64,000 bases of DNA from Bacteroidales bacterium (GCA_027859205.1 JAQIBH010000090.1:1-64000); one strand, 5' to 3'; shown: positions 43,327-53,755, counted from the stretch's first letter. The notes: generated by a model from the sequence alone, not told the origin. Numbers and translations are program-made.

Positions 43327-43821
43327 ATGAAAAAGATTGGATTATTATCGGATACGCATAGTAATGTTGATGAAAAAATATTGAAATTCTTTACAGATTG
43401 CGATGAAATATGGCATGCTGGTGATTTTGGCAATATCGAAACAGCAGATTTAATATCAAAATTAAAGCCTTTGAAAGGAGTGTTTGGAAATATCGATGGA
43501 CAGGAAGTAAGAATTGCATATCCAAAAATACAATCTTTTTTATGCGAAAAAGTAAATGTTTTAATGACTCATATTGGGGGATATCCGGGAAGATATGAAA
43601 AAGGAATAAAGGAGATAATAAGGGATTTAAAGCCAAAACTTTTTATCTCGGGTCACTCACATATTTTAAAAGTAATTTACGATGATAAAAATGATTTACT
43701 GCATATTAATCCAGGTGCAGCAGGCAAATCAGGTTTGCATAAATTTCAAACGGCTGTTCGATTTACTATTGATGAAGAAGAGATAAAAGACTTAGAAGTT
43801 TTTGAAAAGCTTAGGATGTAG
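43327..43821 (+). CDS. YfcE-type metallophosphodiesterase
   Basis: 164 residues with the metal-binding motifs of the calcineurin-like family: LLSDTHSN, HAGDFGN, VFGNIDG, MTHIGGYP and SGHSHILK. The family hydrolyses phosphodiesters; the natural substrate here is unknown. Its end overlaps the convergent methyltransferase gene by 11 bases. Confidence 0.92.
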   Translation: MKKIGLLSDTHSNVDEKILKFFTDCDEIWHAGDFGNIETADLISKLKPLKGVFGNIDGQEVRIAYPKIQSFLCEKVNVLMTHIGGYPGRYEKGIKEIIRDLKPKLFISGHSHILKVIYDDKNDLLHINPGAAGKSGLHKFQTAVRFTIDEEEIKDLEVFEKLRM

Positions 43822-44410
43822 ATTTACTTGCAATTAATCTAATAACAGATGCTTTTCCTTGATGCAATGAACTTTCGTTTAAATTTATTTCTTTTTGTTC
43901 AAGTAATTCGATGTTATGGTTTTTAAAATCATTTTGAATATCCTTTAAGCTATACAGTAAATCCATATTTTTTGGACCTCCAGATTTATTTGCGAACTGT
44001 AATTTCGAAAAACATTCCATTAGTATTTTACCATTTGGATTCAAATATTTTGAAAGTCCTGCATGAAAAGTGTGTCTAATAATAGGAGGTAGGTGAAGGT
44101 AAATAATTGATATTAAATCAAATTTATCTTTTGAACTAAATGTTTCTACTGTTGAATTAAGATAATTAATTTGAACATTGTTTTCTATTGCAAAACTAAG
44201 TGCCTTATTTTTAGCAGAATCGCTATAATCATAAGCGGTAACATCCCAACCATGGATAGCAGCGTAAACCGCATTTCTACCTTCTCCATCGCCAGGTAAT
44301 AGAATTTTACCCGGTGGATTATTCTCAATAAATGATTTAAAGAAATCGTTAGGTTTAACACCATAAATAAATTCTTCAGTTGTATACCTTGAATTCCAGG
44401 ATTCTTTCAC
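43811..44410 (-). CDS. class I SAM-dependent methyltransferase
   Basis: 199 residues. The SAM-binding motif is ILLPGDGEGRNAVYAAIHGW followed by VTAYDYSDSA (about 36-65), and the catalytic-side segment is FDLISIIYLHLPPIIRH. The variant motif with GEGRNA recalls the TehB/thiopurine-type group; the substrate is unknown. It lies 11 bases after the giant secreted protein gene and may be in its transcript. Confidence 0.88.
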   Translation of the reverse strand: MKESWNSRYTTEEFIYGVKPNDFFKSFIENNPPGKILLPGDGEGRNAVYAAIHGWDVTAYDYSDSAKNKALSFAIENNVQINYLNSTVETFSSKDKFDLISIIYLHLPPIIRHTFHAGLSKYLNPNGKILMECFSKLQFANKSGGPKNMDLLYSLKDIQNDFKNHNIELLEQKEINLNESSLHQGKASVIRLIASKSTS

Positions 44411-44421
44411 TATTCTTAGTT

Positions 44422-47400
44422 TTAGTTAATTTCTTTATTTATACCTTTTTCTTCACTCTGTTGTTCATTTTCCTTTGGGTTATCTTCTATATTTTTTTCT
44501 TTTGGATCATTGTCAAGTTCTTTTTCAATTTGTTCAATTTGTAGTTTTTCTTGTTCCAATCTTTTTAGTTCTTCTGCTTTTGCTTCTTGAGCTTCCTCAA
44601 ATAACCTCATATTACGTAGGAATTGAACTTTGTTTTGTTCAGTTGCAATAATGTATCTATATGGTGTTTCTCCTTTTGGTGTTTTCAGTTTTCTTGATCT
44701 TTTCCTTATATTTTGTATTACATTAACAAAGTTTTTATTATTTGAGAGTGTTTGCATAACACCTCGAGTATAAGAAAAGTAATAATAATCTTTATTTGGA
44801 AGTTCAAAATAAAACTTCATAATATCACCACTTCTTCTTTTTAGAATTTGTAAGTATCCATTTACGTATTTATTAATAGGTTTATTATTTATGGTAGCAA
44901 TTCCAATTTTCCCATAATTAAGATAAGATCCTGTTTCGGTATACCAATTAAATTTCACACTTCCTAAAAGAACTGTATGTTGAGTCGATTTTGGTAATTT
45001 TGCTTCGTTGGTATACAGCATTAATTGATCTTTAAACACTTCATAGTCATTTTTTCCTACTAATTCGTTCATGTTTTTTTCAAAAAACCTTGAAGTTAGA
45101 CTCATCGGATCGAGACTTTGAGCAGACTGTAATTCGTACACTAAAGTATCAAGAGCTGCATCAGAGATAAATAAATCAAGACCTAAAATTAATTTGGTTT
45201 TGATTTCATTTTTCTCAAGTTTATGATTTACTGAACCTACCGGAGATAATTTTATTTGTCCTAAATCAATTCCTAAATTAACTTTGCCTTCTCCATGCTG
45301 TAAACAAAGATCTTTTTGTAAAGTAACTACATTCCCCGAAGTGTCAGGGTTTAAATGTTTGGATCTTTCTGCAATAATATATTTTTTTGAATTTTTGTTA
45401 TAAAATAAAAATCCAGTCGCATCTACTAATGCAATATCGTTTGGATCTCTTCTTCTGTCTAAAAATCTTGAATAAATATGTGAAGAGTCTATTGTTATAA
45501 AACTTGCAGCATGTAATCCTCTGCCACTAATACTTTTTGTTGTTTTTGATATCGGAATATAAATACTATCTGGATTTATTTCACTTTTGAAATAGGCATA
45601 ATTTGGTTCTTTTACCGGGCAACCATGTTCTAATTTAACGCCTCCATTAAATGTTAAACGTCTTCTGTTGGCATATAAAATAACATCTCCTCGATAATTA
45701 TAAACGGGGCTTAATGTGAAATTATCTTCTTTTATAATTTTACTTTTAGCTACAGTCTGGTATGAACTGTCTACAAAAATATCTGTAAAATGAATGTTTT
45801 GGATTTCTTTATTTTCGTCAATATAGTCATAGTCTCCTGTTCCAAGATATTTGTAGCGACCTTTTATATTTATTTTAGCCTTATATATTTTATGATATCT
45901 ATTCTTTGTATTAGCAATTATCTCAGAATTTTTTAAGGTTTGAATTTCGGCAACATGCCCAATGGTTACATTATTTTTATCGGGGAATATAAGTGCATCG
46001 GCTACTTTAATGTATTCAACTTGAGAAGCGCTAATAATGCTATCTCTCAATTTATATGTTGATTTTGTTGATGCAAATCGAAGCGAATCCTGACTGCGAT
46101 GAATTGACATGAATAAGGCACCAGGTAGATTATCATCTTTTAATTTAGCTAATTCTCGAATTTCTTGTGAGGCTGTTGAATCAACTTGCGGACTAGACTC
46201 AATAGCTATTTCATCATTTGCTATATTCCAATCAAATTTGTCCAGGTAGCTTAAATACAAATGCTTTGGAAACTTTGCAATTGTAAATGGTTCGTTAGAG
46301 TTAAAATTTCCTATTTGGGTTGAAAAATCAACTTTCCCATTCACATTTTCAGTTATAAAATTGAAATCAGTCTTTTTTAATGATTTTAAACTGAATGTTG
46401 TTGAATCTGAGTTAAACGAATTAGATTCAAAATTAAAAAAGTTAGATTTTAATTCGGCCTTTTCAAGATTCATTGTACCTGAGCCAGTTAATCCAATTGG
46501 TTGAATAATAAGTGAGCCTGAAAGAAGAGAATTATTTCCAAACATAATGAACGGATCTCCTTTTTGCTCTGCGTACATAATATTTTTATATGGATACCAG
46601 CTAATATAAACTTCGCTTGAGCTCAATTCCGGAAACTCGATTCCGGAGGTTCGCTGCGCAAGTGTAAAGTCATTCGCATGAATATTTGTTGAATCGGGGA
46701 AGAAAATAATATCATCAGTTTGCGCTTTCGCTGTTAAATATTCCAAAGTTCCAGAGCCTTTTAAACCTTTGTTGCTTAAATCAATAATATTGTAGTATGT
46801 TCCTTTACCTTCATAAAGAGGAAATCCTTCATCAGGAGTATTTCGCTTAAAGCCAAGTGAATTATCAGGACGCTGATAAATTGCATCGTTAAAAGGTGGG
46901 AATATATTTGAAGAATTAAAACGACCGTCGAATCTTAAGCCCTTTGAAGAAAAATTGTCCAAACTGTCTATTACAAATGGATCAAGTTCAAAATAGAAAC
47001 TGTCTCTTTTATAAATACCATCGTAAATTTGCGGATCATCGTAGTATACAAAGGAATTATCATAACTTTTAAAAATAGGATATTCAGGAAATCGTTTAAA
47101 TCCCGATTTGTTATATGGTTTATCAATATATAAATCTCCTGTAATTACTTCAATTTTATTTTGGATCAAGTCCAAAAGAGGATTATTATACATATCGCGT
47201 TCTTCTGTTTGAACCTTTATTTCTAGTGAGTTTATATTCGAAAGGCTGATTCTAAAAGTGTCGTAATGAAAATAGAATTCTTGACCATAAAATGTAAATA
47301 ATCCAGCTTCAACAATTCCAGCAAAACTAAAATCCCTGTTCTTTTGCATTATTATTTGGTTATCTTGCGGGTAAATGGCAACATTCTGGGAATCAGATAG

Positions 47401-49080
47401 AAATATTTGAGGTATTCCTTTTATTTCGAGATTGTAGTTATTCAAATCTAGTACACCATTATGATTTAAACCTTCGGTTATTGAATTAAACTTTATTACA
47501 TCATAGTCAATCTTGCCATATCGAGCATCCATAAAATCATAAAGTTTTTGCTTAATTATAGCTTCATCTTTATCGGCATCATAAAAAACAAATCCATCAA
47601 CACTTAGATACATTAACATTTGTTTAATCTGGTAATCATCATATTTTAGAAAACGCGCTAATTCTTCTCCTGAAAATGTTTCTGAGTTTATTTTTTTCGA
47701 AAAGTTTTTTAAAACATAAAGTGGATGAAATTCATCTCTTAGCATAATTCTTTCAAACTCCATCAGATTAAAAAAGTTTGAAGAAGTAAATGTTGCATTT
47801 CCAATTGCTCCACCTCGCTTTTTCGTTAGATAAATTTTATCTTCATTTATTCGCCATAGCAATTGATCAAAACTCATTGATATTTGATGGTATGAATTAA
47901 AGTATGGACTTTTTGATACAATTCTTTCTGATGGAGTTAAAGATACCTCCTTTAGTTTCGAAGTATAATTTAATGAAACCCCAGGGTGGAAAATCGAATC
48001 ATTTTTTAAACGTATTGTTATTTGTGCGTTATTGGAAACAATTCGACCTTGCTTAAACATATAAGTATTTGAAACAGCAGTAATTATTGTTGTATCATTT
48101 TTTTGAATATAAAGATGTGCTAGATTATTTTGATCTCCAGAACCAAGTAAGTTAGCACCTTTCATTGAAAATCCACCATCGTAATTTATGTCAGGATAAA
48201 TATTTTCTATGTGAAACCTCTTCTGATATGAATTGAACTCAGGGTAAATAGCTCTGTCAGCAGTTATTACGTGAACTACTTGATCAGATAATCTTCCTAG
48301 TATTGGTTCGTCAAAATAAATTTTATTATAGAAGGTTACAGAATCAGCTGTATATCCTGATTTTGTGAAATTTATTTTATAATTTTTTAGAATGGCATTT
48401 ACACTATTTGCTTCATAATCGGCTCTTTCCCAGTTAACAATACCATTTATTCCATGCCATTTATTAGTTGTAGGATAAAACTCGCCAGAGGTTTCAAAAA
48501 TATTAATAGAATCTTTTTTTATCCTACAAGTCAAGTTAGTTTTTTTAAATACTATTTTTAATTCTTTATCAACTATAATTTCAAAATCTTTTGAGCTTGT
48601 TTCCCAATTTGTTGAGTATGAGCTGTATAAAATATTTCTTTCAATTAATGATTTTGAATTATTAAAATAACCAGTGATTACTCTTAGTGGGAATTTTTCG
48701 TTTTCAAAAATATAATATATACCTTTTTCCCAGTTATCGTAATGTTTTAAGGCTTCTTCTGAACGATAAAAGGCCATCACTATATCAAAGTATTTTGTAA
48801 AATGAGGATTACGACGGGCTTTGTTTTTTAACATTAAATTACAAACATCAATAAATCGATCTTTAATATCATTAGAATAGTAACCTATATTCCATCTTTC
48901 GAGGAATATTTTTAGACTATCCTCTTCGTGTTCTGGTAAATTTCTATTAACAAATCCTTCAAATTGTTCAATAAATATTGTTGAGTCTTTTTGAAATTCC
49001 TTTATATCTTGAGCAGATGTGGTTATTGCAATTAAACTCAAAATAGTAAAGAAGAAACTTTTAAATAAATAATTTTTCAT
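44422..49080 (-). CDS. giant secreted protein of unknown function
   Basis: 1552 residues with a signal peptide (1-23, ending TTSAQ). No enzyme motif is seen. The body is beta-strand-rich and repeated, with strings such as GTLEYLTAKAQTDDIIFFPD, GSGTMNLEKAELKSNFFNFES, LSGSLIIQPIGLTGSGTMN and STYKLRDSIISASQVEYIK that look like OstA/LptD-style or AsmA-style beta-taco repeats with alternating residues. The C-terminus (about 1495-1552) is a charged coiled-coil tail (EAQEAKAEELKRLEQEKLQ). The domain order suggests a periplasm-spanning or outer-membrane-linked protein, but this is inference. It is typical of Bacteroidota and found as a single gene upstream of prmA. Confidence 0.85.
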   Translation of the reverse strand: MKNYLFKSFFFTILSLIAITTSAQDIKEFQKDSTIFIEQFEGFVNRNLPEHEEDSLKIFLERWNIGYYSNDIKDRFIDVCNLMLKNKARRNPHFTKYFDIVMAFYRSEEALKHYDNWEKGIYYIFENEKFPLRVITGYFNNSKSLIERNILYSSYSTNWETSSKDFEIIVDKELKIVFKKTNLTCRIKKDSINIFETSGEFYPTTNKWHGINGIVNWERADYEANSVNAILKNYKINFTKSGYTADSVTFYNKIYFDEPILGRLSDQVVHVITADRAIYPEFNSYQKRFHIENIYPDINYDGGFSMKGANLLGSGDQNNLAHLYIQKNDTTIITAVSNTYMFKQGRIVSNNAQITIRLKNDSIFHPGVSLNYTSKLKEVSLTPSERIVSKSPYFNSYHQISMSFDQLLWRINEDKIYLTKKRGGAIGNATFTSSNFFNLMEFERIMLRDEFHPLYVLKNFSKKINSETFSGEELARFLKYDDYQIKQMLMYLSVDGFVFYDADKDEAIIKQKLYDFMDARYGKIDYDVIKFNSITEGLNHNGVLDLNNYNLEIKGIPQIFLSDSQNVAIYPQDNQIIMQKNRDFSFAGIVEAGLFTFYGQEFYFHYDTFRISLSNINSLEIKVQTEERDMYNNPLLDLIQNKIEVITGDLYIDKPYNKSGFKRFPEYPIFKSYDNSFVYYDDPQIYDGIYKRDSFYFELDPFVIDSLDNFSSKGLRFDGRFNSSNIFPPFNDAIYQRPDNSLGFKRNTPDEGFPLYEGKGTYYNIIDLSNKGLKGSGTLEYLTAKAQTDDIIFFPDSTNIHANDFTLAQRTSGIEFPELSSSEVYISWYPYKNIMYAEQKGDPFIMFGNNSLLSGSLIIQPIGLTGSGTMNLEKAELKSNFFNFESNSFNSDSTTFSLKSLKKTDFNFITENVNGKVDFSTQIGNFNSNEPFTIAKFPKHLYLSYLDKFDWNIANDEIAIESSPQVDSTASQEIRELAKLKDDNLPGALFMSIHRSQDSLRFASTKSTYKLRDSIISASQVEYIKVADALIFPDKNNVTIGHVAEIQTLKNSEIIANTKNRYHKIYKAKINIKGRYKYLGTGDYDYIDENKEIQNIHFTDIFVDSSYQTVAKSKIIKEDNFTLSPVYNYRGDVILYANRRRLTFNGGVKLEHGCPVKEPNYAYFKSEINPDSIYIPISKTTKSISGRGLHAASFITIDSSHIYSRFLDRRRDPNDIALVDATGFLFYNKNSKKYIIAERSKHLNPDTSGNVVTLQKDLCLQHGEGKVNLGIDLGQIKLSPVGSVNHKLEKNEIKTKLILGLDLFISDAALDTLVYELQSAQSLDPMSLTSRFFEKNMNELVGKNDYEVFKDQLMLYTNEAKLPKSTQHTVLLGSVKFNWYTETGSYLNYGKIGIATINNKPINKYVNGYLQILKRRSGDIMKFYFELPNKDYYYFSYTRGVMQTLSNNKNFVNVIQNIRKRSRKLKTPKGETPYRYIIATEQNKVQFLRNMRLFEEAQEAKAEELKRLEQEKLQIEQIEKELDNDPKEKNIEDNPKENEQQSEEKGINKEIN

Positions 49081-49101
49081 CGTGTATGATTTTTTACGAT
49101 T

Positions 49102-49941
49102 CTATTTCTTCAAGAATGTAGCAGCTACCCAGTCATTTTTCTCATGATGAGATATATGATTTATACCAAAATTAAATGTTTCTTCTCGAATCATTGTGAG
49201 ATCTTTGGTATATAATCCGCTAAGTAAAAGAGTGCCATTTTTCTTTAGAACTTTTGCATAATGTTTAATATCATCCATTAAAATGTTTCTATTGATATTA
49301 GCGATAATAATATCAAACTGTTGTTCATTTAAAAGATTGGCGTCACCAATAAATACTTTAATATTTGAGCAATTATTTTTTTTAATATTTTCAACAGTAT
49401 TATTGTACGCCCATTCATCAATATCAATTGCAGTAACTTCTTTAGCTCCTTTAAATGACGCTAAAATACCTAACACACCTGTACCGCAACCCATATCAAG
49501 TACATTTTTCTCTTCGAAGTTTTGTTCAAGTATTGTTTTTAACATTAAAAATGTTGTTTCGTGATGTCCTGTTCCAAATGACATTTTAGGCTCGATAATT
49601 ATTTCATACTTTGTTTTGGGTGTATCTTTATGAAACGGTGCCCGAATAAGACATTGCTCGTCAACTAGTATTGGTTCGAAGTTGCTTTCCCAGACTTGAT
49701 TCCAATTCTGAGTTTTAATTACTTCAGAGGTATATTCAATATTAACATTAGGAATTCCGTTTACTTGTAATTGTTTCACTTTTTCCAGATCAAAGAATTT
49801 TTCTAAGATATAGGCCTGTAATCCGTCATCGGTTTGGTCATAACTTTCGTATCCAATTTCATTTAGTTCAGCAACTAGAATATCATTTATTTCTTGAGTG
49901 TTTTCAGCTGTTATTTTGCACGATAATTCAATGTAATCCAT
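49102..49941 (-). CDS. prmA: ribosomal protein L11 methyltransferase
   Basis: 279 residues. The SAM motif is VLDMGCGTGVLGILASFKGA (about 147-166), and the PrmA-specific region EPKMSFGTGHHETTFLML and NINRNILMDDI are present. The N-terminal part (about 1-90) is the L11-recognition domain. It trimethylates L11 lysines and the N-terminus. It lies 10 bases after tpiA. Confidence 0.94.
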   Translation of the reverse strand: MDYIELSCKITAENTQEINDILVAELNEIGYESYDQTDDGLQAYILEKFFDLEKVKQLQVNGIPNVNIEYTSEVIKTQNWNQVWESNFEPILVDEQCLIRAPFHKDTPKTKYEIIIEPKMSFGTGHHETTFLMLKTILEQNFEEKNVLDMGCGTGVLGILASFKGAKEVTAIDIDEWAYNNTVENIKKNNCSNIKVFIGDANLLNEQQFDIIIANINRNILMDDIKHYAKVLKKNGTLLLSGLYTKDLTMIREETFNFGINHISHHEKNDWVAATFLKK

Positions 49942-49950
49942 ATAAATTTT

Positions 49951-50703
49951 TTAAAACGATTTTGATATCTCAATAAATTCATCTGCATTAAGAGATGCCC
50001 CACCAATAAGCCCTCCATCGACATCGGGATTTGCAAATAATTCCTTTGCATTTGAAGGTTTACAACTGCCTCCGTAAAGAATTGATAAATTATTTGCTAT
50101 ATCGGAGTCGTATATATTTTTAATTGTTTCACGAATGAATTGATGAATTTCTTGTGCTTGATCTGGAGTAGCAGTTTTACCAGTCCCAATAGCCCAAACA
50201 GGCTCATAAGCAATTATAATGTTTATAAAATCTTCGGGAGATATTTCTTTTAACATTCCATTTATTTGCTTAGCTACAATTTCAAAGTGTTTGTTTTCTT
50301 CCCTTTCTTTTAAAACTTCGCCACAGCATATAATTGGAATTAAATCATTTTTTAAACCAAGCTTTATTTTTTCGTTAATTATTTGATCTGTTTCGTGATA
50401 ATATGCACGTCGTTCCGAATGTCCTAAAATAACGTAATTAGCTCCTGCGGATTTTAACATTGAAGCAGAAATATCACCTGTATATGCTCCGTGCGACTGA
50501 TTTGAGCAGTTTTGGCCTGCAAGACCTATAGTCTTGTATTTTAAAGCTTTAGCAGCTTCATTTGTTAAAATAAATGGAGGAGCAATAATTAACTGAACTT
50601 CTTTTACTGCATCGAATTTTTCAACAAGTTCATTTATTAAATCAACACCTTCCGAAAAGGTATTATTCATTTTCCAGTTTCCTGCTACTATTTGTGTTCT
50701 CAT
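49951..50703 (-). CDS. tpiA: triosephosphate isomerase
   Basis: 250 residues, full length. Signatures are VAGNWKMNNTF at the N-terminus, NYVILGHSERRAYYHE with the catalytic His, AYEPVWAIGTGKTATP with the catalytic Glu and YGGSCKPSNAKEL with the phosphate-binding loop. It interconverts dihydroxyacetone phosphate and glyceraldehyde 3-phosphate. Confidence 0.97.
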   Translation of the reverse strand: MRTQIVAGNWKMNNTFSEGVDLINELVEKFDAVKEVQLIIAPPFILTNEAAKALKYKTIGLAGQNCSNQSHGAYTGDISASMLKSAGANYVILGHSERRAYYHETDQIINEKIKLGLKNDLIPIICCGEVLKEREENKHFEIVAKQINGMLKEISPEDFINIIIAYEPVWAIGTGKTATPDQAQEIHQFIRETIKNIYDSDIANNLSILYGGSCKPSNAKELFANPDVDGGLIGGASLNADEFIEISKSF

Positions 50704-50767
50704 ATTTAATAATTTAAAAATCTTTATAGCTAATCAAAAATAAGAAATTAAACATAAAAATGTTAGA

Positions 50768-51853
50768 TTAAGGATTGCTTAGTCGTATTCTTGGATCTAA
50801 AATACCATATAAAATATCAACAAGCGTATTGATAATTATAAAGATAACCGAAATAGTTAATACGCAACCTACAATAACAGGGAAATCGTAATTGTTTAAT
50901 GAACTGACTATAATATAACCTAAACCTTTCCAACCAAAAATGTACTCAATAAAAACAACACCTGCCATTAAAGAAGCAAACCATCCAGATATGGCTGTAA
51001 TTACAGGGTTTAAAGAGTTTTTTAAAGCGTGTTTCCATATTATACGTTTAAATGACAAACCTTTTGCTTTCGCTGTTCTGATATAATCTTGAGATAAAAC
51101 ATCTAACATTGAGTTACGTGCTAACTGAATAACAATTGCTAAAGGTCTTATCCCTAGAGTAAGTGCAGGAAGAATTAGATTTTTAAGTTGTAAATGTATG
51201 CCATTGCCTAGGTCATCTATTTCGTATAAATTTCCGGTTAAATTTAATCCGGTTATATCGGAAAGTACAAATGCAAAAATCCAACCGATAATAATCGCAG
51301 CAAAAAAGGAGGGAAGTGACATTCCAAGGGCCGAGAATAATAACGATGAACGATCAAAAAAACTATCTTTTTTTATTGCAGCAATTATACCAAGCAATAC
51401 ACCCAGTAAAGTTGCAAATATTATTGAGGTTAGAGCTAAAATGAAAGTATTCGGCAATGTTTCTGCTATAATTTCTGAAACCAATTTTTTACTTTGATAT
51501 GATCGTCTTAAAAATGGTGTTTTTAAAACAATAATATTTTCCGAAGAGATATTAAAAAGTTTTTTTACTTTTTGCTTTTTTATGTCTAAATAGAAATAAC
51601 TTTCAATGTTTTTTTCATTATGAAACGAAATAATTGAAAGATCATTTAAATATTTTAAGTATTGCATCCCTTTTGATTTATCTAAACCAAGTTCTTTCCT
51701 AATAGATTCAACGGTGGATATGTCTGATCGTTGGCCAAGCATCATTTTTGCAGGATCGCCGGGTAAAATATTAAATAAAAAAAAGATTACAGTTATTACA
51801 CCCCAAAGTATTAATAGGGCATATGCCATGCGTTTTATAAAAAAATTAATCAC
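50768..51853 (-). CDS. DppB-type ABC transporter permease, without partner genes
   Basis: 361 residues of the oligopeptide/nickel permease family with an N-terminal FFIKRMAYALLILWGVITVI helix, the LPGDPAKMMLG motif and the ATPase-contact loop YIRTAKAKGLSFKRIIWKHALK. There are six membrane helices. An extra soluble stretch (residues about 68-125) separates helix 1 from the rest. No DppA, DppC or ATPase gene is adjacent. It sits between tpiA and the DoxX-type gene. Confidence 0.9.
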   Translation of the reverse strand: MINFFIKRMAYALLILWGVITVIFFLFNILPGDPAKMMLGQRSDISTVESIRKELGLDKSKGMQYLKYLNDLSIISFHNEKNIESYFYLDIKKQKVKKLFNISSENIIVLKTPFLRRSYQSKKLVSEIIAETLPNTFILALTSIIFATLLGVLLGIIAAIKKDSFFDRSSLLFSALGMSLPSFFAAIIIGWIFAFVLSDITGLNLTGNLYEIDDLGNGIHLQLKNLILPALTLGIRPLAIVIQLARNSMLDVLSQDYIRTAKAKGLSFKRIIWKHALKNSLNPVITAISGWFASLMAGVVFIEYIFGWKGLGYIIVSSLNNYDFPVIVGCVLTISVIFIIINTLVDILYGILDPRIRLSNP

Positions 51854-51862
51854 AAATTTATT

Positions 51863-53038
51863 TTAATTAATACTTGCTAATACTTCTTCTTCTGTATCTG
51901 TATTCTCGATTTTATAATTTGTGTTTTCAAGGAATTCTGTTGTGATTTCTTTTAACGATGGTATATTATTGTGATGCCACTTACCTAATACTACACCTTT
52001 TTTTAGTAGAACTAATCCTGGATTTGATCTTACAATAGTTTTTAATGTGATTTCATCAGTTTTAAAAAACATATAAGGTGCTTGAGTGATTTTTTTAAAT
52101 TGCTCAATTTCAGTTTCTAATGATGATGTTAAGCAAATAAAGTTGCCTTTTCCCGATTCAACAGCAAATTGCGCCAATTCGTTAATAGCATCGATGTTTT
52201 TTATACTTGACTTATTTAAATTATATGCTATTAAAACAAAGGTAAATTTATTATCATTCAATACTATTTCTGTAATATCATTATCATCTAAGGTAGATAT
52301 TGTAAAATCATGAATTGGAGGTACATATCCTTCAGATATTAATTTGTTCTCAGTTGAAACCCATTCCCAAGTGGAATCAGGAAAGTTTTCAAGACTAAAT
52401 TCTTTCTCAATTCCATCTTTTGTGTAAATAAGACTTGTCTCGTATTCTGCTCTCGGAGCATCATCGGGAATCTGCATTTTCTCTGGTATATATGTTCCAA
52501 CATTATATGGTCTAAAATCAATTAAAGGAAGATTATTAAATGAATATACCAATAATAATAGACTAAAAAACAAAGGAATAGAAATTAAGACCCATTGTCT
52601 TTTAATAGTCCATAATATTTCGAATTTACCTATATTCAAAAACAGGATTACTGTAAAAATCATTAAGAAAATATTCTTAAAAAAAGTTTGCCAGTTTGTT
52701 AATATTAAAGCGTCACCAAAACATCCACAGTCTGTAACAGGGTTATATATTGCTAAAATAAATGTTAGTATAGTAAAGAAACTCATAAATAGCATTAAGG
52801 CCCACACTGTAAGTCTTTTTCGAGTGGAAAATAATAAAGAGAAACCTATAACAAATTCCAAAGAACTAAGAATGATTGCTAATGGTAAAGCTAGAAATGA
52901 AAGGTAATCCATTCCGAATGCATCAAAATAATCAACAAATTTATACATAGAACCCAATGGGTCAATAGCTTTTACAAATCCTGAAAATATAAATACAATT
53001 CCTACTAAAAATCGACTAATATTATTTAATGTTTTCAT
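51863..53038 (-). CDS. BT_3928-type DoxX/MauE membrane protein with thioredoxin-like tail
   Basis: 391 residues. The N-terminal four-helix membrane part (about 5-145) has the DoxX/MauE pattern VGIVFIFSGFVKAIDPLGS, and a redox-type DCGCFGDAL (about residue 104) lies just after helix 3. A fifth membrane segment is at about 150-170. The C-terminal part (about 180-391) resembles a thioredoxin-like fold (FTFVLIAYNLN, SNPGLVLLKKGVVLGKWHH) without a CxxC. It may act in disulfide or quinone redox chemistry at the membrane. In Bacteroidales such genes often sit near tpiA, as here. Confidence 0.82.
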   Translation of the reverse strand: MKTLNNISRFLVGIVFIFSGFVKAIDPLGSMYKFVDYFDAFGMDYLSFLALPLAIILSSLEFVIGFSLLFSTRKRLTVWALMLFMSFFTILTFILAIYNPVTDCGCFGDALILTNWQTFFKNIFLMIFTVILFLNIGKFEILWTIKRQWVLISIPLFFSLLLLVYSFNNLPLIDFRPYNVGTYIPEKMQIPDDAPRAEYETSLIYTKDGIEKEFSLENFPDSTWEWVSTENKLISEGYVPPIHDFTISTLDDNDITEIVLNDNKFTFVLIAYNLNKSSIKNIDAINELAQFAVESGKGNFICLTSSLETEIEQFKKITQAPYMFFKTDEITLKTIVRSNPGLVLLKKGVVLGKWHHNNIPSLKEITTEFLENTNYKIENTDTEEEVLASIN

Positions 53039-53049
53039 TTTTATACTAA

Positions 53050-53736
53050 TTATAAGATGTTATTTGATTTGAGTAATTCAATGATATTCGAAAAAATATC
53101 CTTGGCTTCGTCCATTTCACCTAGTTCATTGGTGCAATCAATAATTTTAAGATGTTGATCTTTTTTAACTTCATGTAAATATACATTTCTTACTTTATCT
53201 TGAAAATCAATATCTTTTTCGTGAATATCTTCTTTACCATTTAAGTAATCTCTATCATCACCAGCTCTTTGATTTGTAAGATTTTTTCTGGTAAATTCCA
53301 ACGGTACATTTAGAAAGATGTTTAATGAAGGTTTTGGGATTTTATAATAGTTATATTCTAAATCTTTAATCCAATCACTTAGTTTCTCAATTTTTTCTGG
53401 ATTTTTTAATTTAGCACATTGAAAAGCAATGTTTGAATATACATATCTGTCAACTATAACCAGTTTTTCTTCCGCCAACCATTTTGTTATTTTATTCTTA
53501 GCATCGTTTCTGTCTCCAGCATAAATTAACGCAATTAAATATGGATTTACATTGTTTATATCGCCTAATTCTCCTCGTAAAAAACGAGCAACTAAATCAC
53601 CAAAAATACGAGAATCAGTTCTGGGAAAATGAAGATATTCATAATTTATTTTGTTGTCTTTTAGATAGTTTCGCAACATTTTTAATTGAGTTGATTTTCC
53701 TGACCCATCTAATCCTTCAATAACAATAAATTTCAT
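53050..53736 (-). CDS. tmk: thymidylate kinase
   Basis: 228 residues. The P-loop is IEGLDGSGKSTQLKM (6-20), the DR motif appears as VDRYVYSNIAFQ, and the TMP-binding and lid regions follow. It makes dTDP from dTMP. It is slightly longer than the E. coli enzyme (213). It lies divergent from folP. Confidence 0.94.
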   Translation of the reverse strand: MKFIVIEGLDGSGKSTQLKMLRNYLKDNKINYEYLHFPRTDSRIFGDLVARFLRGELGDINNVNPYLIALIYAGDRNDAKNKITKWLAEEKLVIVDRYVYSNIAFQCAKLKNPEKIEKLSDWIKDLEYNYYKIPKPSLNIFLNVPLEFTRKNLTNQRAGDDRDYLNGKEDIHEKDIDFQDKVRNVYLHEVKKDQHLKIIDCTNELGEMDEAKDIFSNIIELLKSNNIL

Positions 53737-53755
53737 ATATGTATATCAATTTTAG

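Noticed and set aside
50768-51853. Complete peptide or nickel transport operon
   Set aside because: No binding protein, second permease or ATPase gene is adjacent on either side.
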